Below are positions 10,874 to 20,052 of a stretch of 64,000 bases of DNA, piece by piece. The stretch covers positions 11,614,981-11,678,980 of the forward strand of contig OX579640.1 in the NCBI GenBank assembly GCA_951230915.1, in the 5' to 3' direction. Positions within the stretch are counted from its first letter, which is position 1, and each line of letters starts with the position of its first letter. The translations under genes and the position numbers were made by a program. The notes beneath the pieces are model-generated. The model was not told where the DNA came from and searched no databases. It saw nothing but the letters and a program-made list of their open reading frames with translations. The stretch is from Antitrichia curtipendula (taxonomy: Eukaryota > Streptophyta > Bryopsida > Hypnales > Leucodontaceae).

Positions 10874-12322
10874 ATGCCGAGACCAAAGAAGGCTGCGAAG
10901 GACAAACGAGTGAAGCCGGACAGTGAGGCGAGTATGGACGCTCCCTCTCTCGCTTGCAAAGCATTTCTCATTGAGTGCATTGTCAAATTTTATGAGTCGG
11001 AAACCACTGCATCGTTGTATACCAAATATGCGAGGTATGAAGATGAGTGCCCAGATAAATTCAAGGGAAATATGGCACAGAAGTTCATGGATGCTTTAAA
11101 CATACCCTACTGGATTCATGAAATGGAGAGTAAGGGCTTTCAACAATTTTTGAAGAACAAGGTCCATGATGCATTGTGGAATGCAAAGGTGATCTTAGAG
11201 AAATACGGGAAGCAACACCACGTAGGTGATGGCGCTTTTGAACAGGTCATTTTGAGGGCAGACTTGTTTGTTCGCCAGTGCGCCCCTTTTGCAAAGAATC
11301 GAAATAGGCGAGGTTCAATGGGTTGGTGGAATAGTGATGAGGGACTTGTGGAGTTGCAACGTGGGTGACGACATCTTTTAGCGCTTCCGGAAACAGCAAG
11401 GGTGATTCCACAAGATGATCAAATCCTGAGGGGTGGATACGCAACAATTCGGAGGGTCCGAATTGAAGGATGTCGTGAGATACCCACATTTTGGGAGTTC
11501 GCAGCGAAGGTATCTCATCAACAACGCTTACGACCTCCGCTTGCAAGGTTGGAACACCAAAACGAGTCAATGGCAGTGAGTATTCCACATGATGGAGTTA
11601 TCCGGTTTTCTACTATTCATGCAACGCAAAACGAAGGATACTCGTATTGGTGGAATGGCGGAACATTGAAGCAAATGTTAAAATTGGATAAGGAATATTC
11701 CGATAACATTGGCATTCGGTTGGTTTATTCTCAACCGACCTCGGAAGAGGTGACGAAAGCTTTTTTTCTTGGTCGTTGGAGAAAGAAGCGCACAGAGCTT
11801 GCATGGGCATTGGTGCACCTCATGAATGCAGTGCACAGCGCTGGACATTTGCACAATGATCTTTCACTGGACAACATTATGTTTCACTTTTCCAATGATG
11901 AGTCACGTGTTTACATTGGAGTTTGCGATTGGGGCATGACTACTTTACGTAATGAACCAATGAAGTCCTTGTACACGTTCACCTCTCAGAGTGAGCGGAT
12001 TGAGACCTTGAAAAAGAGGTGGTGGGTGGACCGTTCTATTGCATACTTGCATAGAAGAGATGCGGATGTGTCAATGATACCGAATTTATCACGTAAATCG
12101 GAGGAATATGCGGTTGGTCGAATAGTTCAAGCCATCAACAATGGTTGCATGTCGGCAGACTATGTGAGCTTACATCGGGAAAATGAAGGACATACAAGAT
12201 TTAGCCATGAGGATTTGACAAAGATTTTTCACCTTTACTTGGAGCGCCTTTGTGATTTGGTGATTGATTCTCGCGGTAGCTTGTACGAAATCATCCATCG
12301 ATTTACCAATAATTACAACTAG
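10874..12322 (+). pseudogene. Divergent protein kinase gene interrupted by one in-frame TGA
   Basis: The frame from ATG at 10874 (MPRPKKAAKDKRVK..., basic N-terminus) runs to 12322 with a single in-frame TGA at 11366-11368; the codons on both sides read straight on (LQRG stop RHLLALPETARV). The C-terminal half is a protein kinase domain: glycine-loop-like ILRGGYATIRRV near residue 184, FAAKV with the probable ATP-binding Lys near 211, catalytic loop HNDLSLDN (H327, D329, N334) with HND in place of HRD, and CDWG near D352 in place of DFG. The N-terminal ~180 residues are helical and unrecognised. It is either a pseudogene (CGA to TGA would be a single CpG transition) or a kinase that needs readthrough. 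The CGGAC satellite ends about 230 bp upstream, which suggests it travels in a transposon. Substrate unknown. Confidence 0.7.
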
Positions 12323-12705
12323 CCTATTCCGGATGAACACTTCCGCCACTCATATTAGTGTCTATGGTGTTAGTGAACGACATAGAAGTGATAGAACTAT
12401 AGAAGTATTAGGTAAATGTAGAGGCGAGTACATAAATTTGCATGATTGTTTGCAAACTATTTAGTATATATATGCACCATCAATGTATGCCAATATATGT
12501 GCACCCTTATAATTCACATAAAGTTTTGAAATGTTTGTGTGTTTTGAAACTTCCAATGTCCAATGTCTACCATCTATTTATGCATTCATCATATGTTTTG
12601 CTTGAAATCCTTGGATGAGAAGTGCAATGCAACAATTATTGTTGATGGATGTTAGCTTGGTATGGTTGGGTTCAAAATTGTATAATCAATGTTGAACACA
12701 TATAA
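12323..12705. other. Spacer 3' of the kinase
   Basis: AT-rich 3' flank of the kinase reading frame. No further gene seen; probably 3' untranslated and spacer sequence. Confidence 0.4.
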
Positions 12706-13639
12706 CCCCTAAAAGACCAAAGTGGTTTATTTGGCAACATAGCGATTTTGGGCAGCTCACTACAAATGGAATTTATATTTTTTTTCTTTGAAATTTTCAT
12801 ACAACACGTGCCCAAGGAGTAGCTTTAAGGCCCAACAATTCTCATAAATTTTGACTACATGGTTAAAAAGTTATTGCATGATATGTCATTTTCAGTCCTT
12901 GGTGGGCAGCATGGGCAGCAAAAAAAACTTCTTCACAAATCACTTTTTAAGAAAATAAAAATTTGAAATTGGTTCTTTAGATTTATATGTACGTGGGAAG
13001 CTTTGAATCATTTCATTTAGATCTATGAGTCAAAAGTTATGAGGATTCTTAGTTTAAGGGTAGTTATGGAATTTCAATTCTAAAATAAACTTTGAAGTCT
13101 TTTATTTAACTCAATTTTCAATATTTTTGAAAAAAAATAAAAACATTGGGTGTAGATTTTTTATTACAACATTACAACCGTTGGATTGGCATTTTTCAAT
13201 TCCATAAATTAATTCTTCACAATTTAGTGTTTTGAATCATTCTCTACCTCTTCCTACTTACTATTTTTTTCCTATATGTTGTACAATTCCAAATGATTTG
13301 AAAATTTTCAAGCATGTAGCCAACTTGCCTTCAAGAATAAATCCAAAGAGTAACCACCATTTTGGACATTTTTTCATACAAATGTGACCTTGTGAAGGGC
13401 AGCTGCCCGTTTTTTCGCAGGGACAAAAAAAGGATTTTTGTCAATTCAAACACTATTATCTTGCAATCCACATTGTGGAAAATTCTGAAATTTTTTCCAC
13501 ATCTTCTTAAACAAGTTTACTACAAGGTCCTATGGTTATATGTGTCCAAGAATGTTTTTTTTCTAAAATTTGACACTAGTATTAGAAATGGCAGTTTTGG
13601 AGCGTTTTTGGTGAAAACATAGTCAAAAACATTTAGGGG
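12706..13639. mobile_element. TIR element, TTAA-type family A, copy 1 (flanked by ATAA)
   Basis: Starts CCCCTAAAAGACCAAAGTGG and ends ACATTTAGGGG. The same 4 bp, ATAA, lies on both sides (12702-12705 and 13640-13643). The sequence is collinear along its length with the elements at 20762-21696 and 45872-46792, including the internal words GGGCAGCTCACTA and GGGCAGCTGCCCG. It carries no transposase-sized ORF, so it is non-autonomous. CCCC ends with a TTAA-like 4-bp duplication fit piggyBac-like elements; Kolobok and Sola3 also duplicate TTAA. Confidence 0.8.
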
Positions 13640-13913
13640 ATAATGATAATAGAATTTCATCGTACGCAAATATTTTTAATATTGGAAAGCAATACAGTTG
13701 ATACTTGAACGATACCGCTATGATGATACCAAGTACCAACCTCCAAATACATTTTAATACAATATATTTACATCAAAGTATTTTAGTACGTAAATGCTAT
13801 TCGCCGAGATGCCGATATTTTTGTACTATGATTGCCACACTCCATAATCCAATGGCAAAAGATTCCAAGGCCCACTCGATTGTGAGACAACGACTAAAAT
13901 TGCTCTACCTACT

Positions 13914-14188
13914 TTACTCGGAATCTGAATGGATGTCATCTCTACGTTTTGGTGGTGTGGAACCGGATCCATAAATGCCAAGATATGGTCCTCCGCCCCA
14001 AGTGCATCCATAGTCGCTTGGCGTAGCTCCTTGATTGGGATTTCCATAGTAAGGACCTCCAAAAGTTGGAGGAGGAACTACATCACGGTGCTGAGACCTT
14101 CCTTGCCTTGGTTCGACATGACGAGAGCTTGTGTGACGCTCATATGAACCACCCGTAGTAGATCCGGAATAGTATTGGGAGCCTTCTT
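13914..14188 (-). CDS. Gly/Tyr/Pro-rich C-terminal tail of an unidentified protein, cut by the gap
   Basis: Reading on the minus strand out of the N gap, the frame encodes a low-complexity, Gly/Tyr/Ser/Pro/Arg-rich tail (YYSGSTTGGSYERH..., FGGPYYGNPNQG..., ending PPKRRDDIHSDSE) with a stop at 13914-13916. Such tails are common at the ends of plant transposase ORFs, but no domain is visible on this side of the gap. The apparent continuation beyond the gap (14389-14549) is GC-rich satellite-like sequence and need not be the same exon. Confidence 0.4.
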
Positions 14189-14388
14189 NNNNNNNNNNNN
14201 NNNNNNNNNNNNNNNNNNNNNNNNNNNNNNNNNNNNNNNNNNNNNNNNNNNNNNNNNNNNNNNNNNNNNNNNNNNNNNNNNNNNNNNNNNNNNNNNNNNN
14301 NNNNNNNNNNNNNNNNNNNNNNNNNNNNNNNNNNNNNNNNNNNNNNNNNNNNNNNNNNNNNNNNNNNNNNNNNNNNNNNNNNNNNNNN
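14189..14388. other. Assembly gap (200 N)
   Basis: A run of exactly 200 N, a conventional scaffold-gap length, so the real distance is unknown. It falls next to GC-rich CGGAC-type sequence, a likely cause of the break. Confidence 0.99.
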
Positions 14389-14535
14389 GAGCCCCCTGAC
14401 GCCCTTGTCCGACCGTCGAGCTGTCCGCGCCGACGGCCTGGTTGCGCCGGCGTCCTCGACCGCCCTGACGTTTCGTCCAGGGATGTCAAAAGACGTCCAG
14501 GGGTCAGCACCCACATCCAAGCGGACGTCCTTGTC
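14389..14535. repeat. GC-rich patch with GTCCG words
   Basis: Short GC-rich stretch right of the gap (CTTGTCCGACCGTCGAGCTG, GACGTTTCGTCCAGGG, GCGGACGTCC), resembling the CGGAC arrays at 3.5, 7.6 and 10.0-10.6 kb. Probably the rest of a larger array hidden in the gap. Confidence 0.5.
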
Positions 14536-14646
14536 AACCCTGCCTCCAAAGAGTCTCATTGGTGAAATAACTTCTCGTTATGGAAAGTTGGAAACCAGCT
14601 GTCTCCAAAGAGAGAAACTCACCTTTCGAGAGTTTCGTGCCCATTT

Positions 14647-15537
14647 TTACTGGCCAAATCTCCGGAACGGGTGGTACTGTTGACACCCACTTCCTCCGCG
14701 TCCCTTTACACACCTTTCAATACCGTCATTGCAAAAGAAGAATTGCAGACGATCATTGCAATTCTTCCTAAGATTCACCATTATACTTGTATACATTGGG
14801 GCTGCGGTTGCAATGTTGTTCTGGACAATCAACACAGTGCACTTCTTCTTCGTAATTGCCTGAAGTGCAAAGCACACTTTTGCAAAAAAATTAGGCAACC
14901 GTACAATATGCCATTGCGTTTCATCGCACATGGTTTCCTGAATCGAAAATATGTGTGATAAATCTAGATGGTGATGCTGTCTTAGGTTGCCGTCCTTTGA
15001 GATCACTGATTGGTTCCCCGAATCTACAATTAGAGAAATATCTTCCAAAATTGTGTTCAATATAGGGACACTTGTATTGGCTCTCCCTGATCTTGTTTGT
15101 ACGCGGGGATGGAAATAGTTCACCTTGTCTGGTCTGTGCGAATTGTATTCACATCCTAATGGCATGTCCACCTTCCTCTTCTGTGATCCAAAAATCTCTT
15201 CACCTTCTAGGTGCGGCTCTCGGTCAAAAAATTCTTCCACCTCTGGAATACTTGAAATAGCTTCAATTAGTGCCTTTGGATTACCAGTTCGCTCGGCCGA
15301 CCTCTGGGCTACTCGTAATAGTAGTTCATCTTTCCCTGGACCGGTTCCAGATTGGTTACCCTTCAAATATTGATAATACTTCACCATCTGCATGAACACC
15401 CTCACAAAATCGTCTACCGTGGCAATGTATAAGTCGTTACCCTGATTTCCAGACTGCTGCAGACACTTATTGTGAACGGTCTCCGCCAAGTTACAAGATG
15501 GCATTTCCGCCAACTCAGACTCAGTTAAATTCTGCAC
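14647..15537 (-). CDS. C-terminal exon of a MULE-like transposase
   Basis: About 290 residues: LAETVHNKCLQQSGNQG, TVDDFVRVFMQMVKYYQYLKG, then basic, unstructured sequence. I recognise the CNLAETVHNKxLQQSG pattern as the segment that follows the RNase H-like core in a plant MULE-like transposase family; the N-terminal part of such a protein is present at 36031-37986. On the minus strand the coding sequence is preceded by ...TGTGCAG, a plausible splice acceptor, so this may be a downstream exon whose upstream exons lie to the right and are not recognisable here. Family assignment is from memory of the pattern. Confidence 0.5.
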   Translation of the reverse strand: MQNLTESELAEMPSCNLAETVHNKCLQQSGNQGNDLYIATVDDFVRVFMQMVKYYQYLKGNQSGTGPGKDELLLRVAQRSAERTGNPKALIEAISSIPEVEEFFDREPHLEGEEIFGSQKRKVDMPLGCEYNSHRPDKVNYFHPRVQTRSGRANTSVPILNTILEDISLIVDSGNQSVISKDGNLRQHHHLDLSHIFSIQETMCDETQWHIVRLPNFFAKVCFALQAITKKKCTVLIVQNNIATAAPMYTSIMVNLRKNCNDRLQFFFCNDGIERCVKGRGGSGCQQYHPFRRFGQ

Positions 15538-17765
15538 ATGAATAGGAATAGTTCAAATTTAGTTCTAGAGGACATCACAGCTAAGTAAGATGCAAACAAA
15601 ATGGCAATTGCAGTTCAAGAGGGTTTGGAAATTCAATGCATTGAGTCTAAGCAAAATCCTAAAACCCACCCTCTCCCGGTACCGAGAGACAATTGCAAGC
15701 AGAAGTTGCATCGAGAAAACACTAAATAAAGATATGCTTGAGCGTACATGGGTGCACTCAATAATAAAAAAGAAAATAGTCTGGTGACCCCTTCAGATTC
15801 TCACGGTTTAGAGGGAGGCATCGGAAGGCATTCTATTGCATGCACTTTTTGGTCAAAAACACTTTTGCATATGGAGTGTCTAATCCAATGTGGGACTCCA
15901 TGTGCCAATGTGACAAAACACCAAGGCCATAGAGGATCTAACAATGATGTTTGAGGGAGTTTAAAGAACTAGAAGTAGGAAGCTAGTATTGGCAATTTCC
16001 ACTATTTTAATTCCAATATTGTGGTGATACCAACAATAGTTACAATAGTTTAGGGCTAGAAACTTTTTCCATGGTACTTGTCTTTACTATTCTTTCATCC
16101 TTTGTACTTTGTTGAATTGTTGGGGCTTGGATGGATGAAACTTAGGCTAGAATGTGGCAGGAACACTACAAAGGGTCGATACATAAGACAATTTCTAAGT
16201 GGAAAAAATAATATAAATGACATAAAATGGGTGGCATTGTCGACTTGTAGGTTAGTTTCTCCACTAGTTGGGAATATCTTGGCCTACTATTTTGGAATAG
16301 AACTGTTGTTGTTTCTCTTAGTCTGTATTTGGAGCTTTGAGATATTGCTTTGAATATTTGTTTTGGTCTTTCATAAGTATTTTGTTATATCTAAAGCATT
16401 ATTTTGGAGTATTTCAATCACTACATTAGGAAACCAATATGTCAAGCTCTATTTGGATATCTTAATCAATTTTTTAGAGTTTCAATTACTTTTATAAAGT
16501 CTCTTAGCTACTAAATGTGAGGTCTCTCAACTAACTATTGAGAAAGGTTTAAATTGATGAATGTACCTACAATGATTATCCATTCATAGTATATGGTGAT
16601 GTGAATTCATGGATGGATGAAGCAAATGCCATGGCCAAATCTCTTATTACTAATGTCTTAAGGAGAAATTGGTGCCAATTCTTTCTACTTGTATGAAAAC
16701 CAAAACTAAATGGATAAGCTTAAGAAATAAAATTATTAGAAATGTAAGACAAGATTAAATAGAAAAAATACATCTTATAGTTGACAAAGAGGTATTTTAT
16801 CAATTGTAGAATGCATGGAAGGTAGAATTTGTTGAAGTAACTCAGATTGTCATTGACATTGATGATAATAGATAGACAATTGGGTACATTTAAGAAATGT
16901 CAAATTGAGGGCAATTTTTGTGAAGATCAACATTCAGATATCCATTTCATTCTACAGTGAGCAAAGTATAGTCTCTAGCCTTGATTGAAAGTTCTAATTT
17001 ACTCACTAAAGATCTTCATCTTATGTACATTCACTAGCAATAGCCTTTGATGCATTACTTCTTTTGCTAGAACTTTGTTCTCAATTTTCATATTGACCTT
17101 GTGATTTTAAATACCTTCTACTACCTCAAAACTAAAATTTAGTGGAGGATCATCTCCAAGAGTAATGCACAGCTCCTGCCTCACATGAGAAAAAGGCCTT
17201 ATCTTTTCAACTTCAAAAATTTGGAGTTCCATACTTTAAAACATACACTGCATCAACATAGTTTCTACTATTTCTATTTGATCAATCAATTCTCACATGT
17301 TGGTTTTTGAAATCATTCGCTCTCTAGAATATTGAAAATTTGTATATAGGCTTTGCTTTCTAAGATGATACCTACACATAGATGCTCCATTTAATCAATA
17401 GATTTTCTAATTTCCTATTTGGTATGCCAAAATTGTGATGAACTTGGAACTACTTAATTTTGCATATATTAGAGCTCGATGCTATAAAGACCTAAAACAT
17501 ATGGAAAAAGTTGACACAAAACACTTCACAATGTCTTCACCAATTTGAATCTTTCCATTCTACCTTAAGTCCATTAAGCCATTTTGAAGTTTCACACATG
17601 GTTGGTTAAAAAAGTAAAGCATAGGTGTTTTGCGCACATAGCTGGATGCAACAACAAAAACGTCAATAAAGACATGACTAGGGAAGAACCACTAAATACA
17701 CCCAAACTTGTTTCTTATAGATGCCTATATGATTTAATTATAGTCAACGATTTAATTATAGTCAT
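15538..17765. other. AT-rich spacer, no gene recognised
   Basis: About 2.2 kb of AT-rich sequence. Short open stretches (for example around 16080-16350) lack a recognisable domain and convincing starts. Possibly old transposon debris. Confidence 0.4.
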
Positions 17766-18059
17766 TTGAATGGATTTAATGATGTCAACACGGCCATTGC
17801 GGGAGCTGTTGTGTCCATGGAGAATGCTACACATAGTGGCACAGGAGTAACATTGGCACAACTCAAGAAGGAGATGAAGAGCATGAAGAGTGAGATCGTG
17901 GAAGAAGCAAAGAACTATGCCGACATAGTTCAAGCTCAAACCGAGAAATCCTTCACAACCAAGTTGCAAAAACTTAGGGCATCCATCATTGCCACAATAC
18001 AAGCGGCGGAAGAAACGGAGCAAAAGGGCACTAGTAGTACTATGGACTTGTCAAACTAG
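17766..18059 (+). CDS. Short coiled-coil ORF, unknown
   Basis: Up to 97 residues, mostly helical and charged (TLAQLKKEMKSMKSEIVEEAKNYADIVQ... heptad-like), ending TSSTMDLSN. The first in-frame ATG is at 17816; the frame is open upstream after a possible acceptor TTATAG, so it may be a 3' exon. Its base composition (G present, purine-balanced) differs from the A/C-rich LINE that starts about 100 bp downstream. YADIV is reminiscent of linker sequence in retroelement gag-like ORF1 proteins, so it could be an ORF1 remnant, but this is weak. Confidence 0.35.
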   Translation: MNGFNDVNTAIAGAVVSMENATHSGTGVTLAQLKKEMKSMKSEIVEEAKNYADIVQAQTEKSFTTKLQKLRASIIATIQAAEETEQKGTSSTMDLSN

Positions 18060-18179
18060 CTTTGACCAACAACGCTATAGTAGTAGCAATTACAATAGTA
18101 TCTTTTTATACTAAATCAGTTGTATTTTCAAAGTATATATATATATAGTTTGTATAGTACAAATAAAAAAAGACTATAA

Positions 18180-18711
18180 TTTACTTATACACTATATATC
18201 AAAAACAAAAAAAACATTAAAGTATATTTATATACTAAACAACAAAACATAATAAACAACCACAACAACAACAACACATACACATACACTTATACTAATA
18301 CCACTACCATCTTAAAATTCAAACCAAATACAAAAATAAGTATATATACACACACAAAGCCAAAAACAAATGTCAAGACAAACATAAATCTTGACACTAC
18401 CAAAAACAAAACAAAAACACTAGTACAACCAAAAACAAAAACAAAAACAAAAAAGAAAACCAATACAAAAGAAAAAACCAAATCAATAACAAAACCTAAA
18501 ACAACACAAAACACAAAAACATCAAAAACCCAACCACCTAGACATAAAATACCACACCCAATCATATCCTCTCACACATCTATACTTACACATAAAAACA
18601 CCTACCTCAAAAAACTAATACTTTGCGGGGACATCGAAACAAACCCTGGACCTATGCCATGCCCCCTCAAAAGACACCCCCTTCCATACGTAAAAATGCA
18701 AAAATATATTT
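18180..18711 (+). pseudogene. LINE N-terminal region with 2A-like peptide
   Basis: The frame is open from 18180 to 18711 without an ATG before the motif. It is almost only Lys, Thr, Asn, Gln, Pro and Ile until TYLKKLILCGDIETNPGPMP at about 18600-18659. CGDIETNPGP (18624-18653) matches the 2A consensus D-[VI]-E-x-N-P-G-P, with a short Leu/Ile-rich lead-in as usual. Known 2A peptides make the ribosome skip the last Gly-Pro bond. Some animal and trypanosome LINEs carry such peptides at the N-terminus of their ORF. Directly after the motif the homologous protein seems to continue in the next frame (PPQKTPPSIRKNAKIYFFPN..., to 18946), so a one-base indel near 18657-18665 separates 2A from the downstream protein. 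Confidence 0.7.
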
Positions 18712-19300
18712 TTTCCCAAACGCAATCAAACTCCACCCCGAATACCAACACCTAGCCCAAAGTTTTGCACCCCTGTTACAAATCACACATACCGCCCACA
18801 AAACATACACTAATATATTCCCTCACATAGCCCAATTTATCCAATTACAATTACAAAACACCCACCATCCATCACACCTTTTATATGCTATAATAACTAC
18901 CTTACATCCATCACTTGAAGAATGCAATCAAATATTATCAATTTAAAACCCATGCCCTACCAATTGGACAATCACTCTACTTGAAAAATTAAACACACTA
19001 AATAACCCCCCCGAAAGACACATCCAATCAAAACATCTATACCAAAAACTAATTGACAAAAACCAAGAAGTAATCATCCATCAAGACTCAATCCATGACA
19101 AATTATATAAATTTATACATAGCCTCTACACACACACTACATATGAAACAATCCAAAATGAATTCCCATACCTTACCTCAAACATCATCACAGAATCCCT
19201 TAAATGTTTTGATAAAATCCTGGAATACTCTCACCCACCCCCACCTCCACCACACATCCCCCCATCCAACCAACCCCAACCTACACATAACCACAAAACA

Positions 19301-20052
19301 CACGCCATCACATGGAATGCATCATCCATTAATACCGCTCTCCCTTCCCTCCCTAACATTACCACCTACACTACCACTCCCCCGGCTTTCATCTCCATCC
19401 AAGAAACCAAAATCACCGCCACCAAATCAACAAAATACATACAACATCTATTCCCTGACTATAAAATGATATTTAACAACACTCAAGCCTTCACAAGATG
19501 CATTCAACAACGCCTACCATATACACCGACTCGTGGCGGCCTCCTAACATTAGTACACAAAACGTACACATTCCCCGGAAACATCTCCAAAATCCCAACA
19601 CCTCGTCACATTTCCCCCTATCTCCAAATTCTAAGAATAAACAACCCCCCCTTACAACCATGGATTATTTTCCACATCTACATGCCCTCACACCCCGATG
19701 ACATCCGACACATCGCGGATATTAAAACTAACATCACTACACAAATAACTTCAAACCCAAATCATACATTCCTACTATGTGGAGACTTCAAACATGACAT
19801 AGCACTAATAGGACGTACACACAACAACCAAACTACCCCCGTCAACCCGAAGATTTACAATGGCGCCACTTCACGAACAGTCTTAACTTAACATACATTC
19901 CAACTGACACAAAATATTCTAGACAAGGTGGTCTGGACTACAAAGACTTAAGCCTCATTGACGGATTCTACATCCTACACACAAACCATGCTCAATTTAC
20001 ATCATCCACCAAAACAAACCTCCCCCTTAATTCCGACCACTCACCTATCTAA
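19301..20052 (+). pseudogene. LINE AP-type endonuclease domain
   Basis: Endonuclease/exonuclease/phosphatase fold that nicks target DNA for target-primed reverse transcription. Visible: ITWNASSINTALPSL near 19307, FISIQETK (catalytic Glu) near 19396, GDFKHDIALIGR near 19781, and LDYKDLSLIDGFYI followed by LNSDHSPI (SDH motif) near 20020-20049. A frame change near 19880 separates the GDF half from the SDH half and a TAA follows SDHSPI directly. The inverted LINE fragment at 26880-27715 carries the same domain (ITWNSAKLNTALPNIQN, ISLQETK, GDFNRDIALTGR). Confidence 0.85.

Noticed and set aside
13362..13622. 86-residue open frame repeated in two family A elements (also 21419-21679)
   Set aside because: It starts with TTG, lacks a domain, and the third copy has a stop a few codons in; the similarity is that of the element itself.
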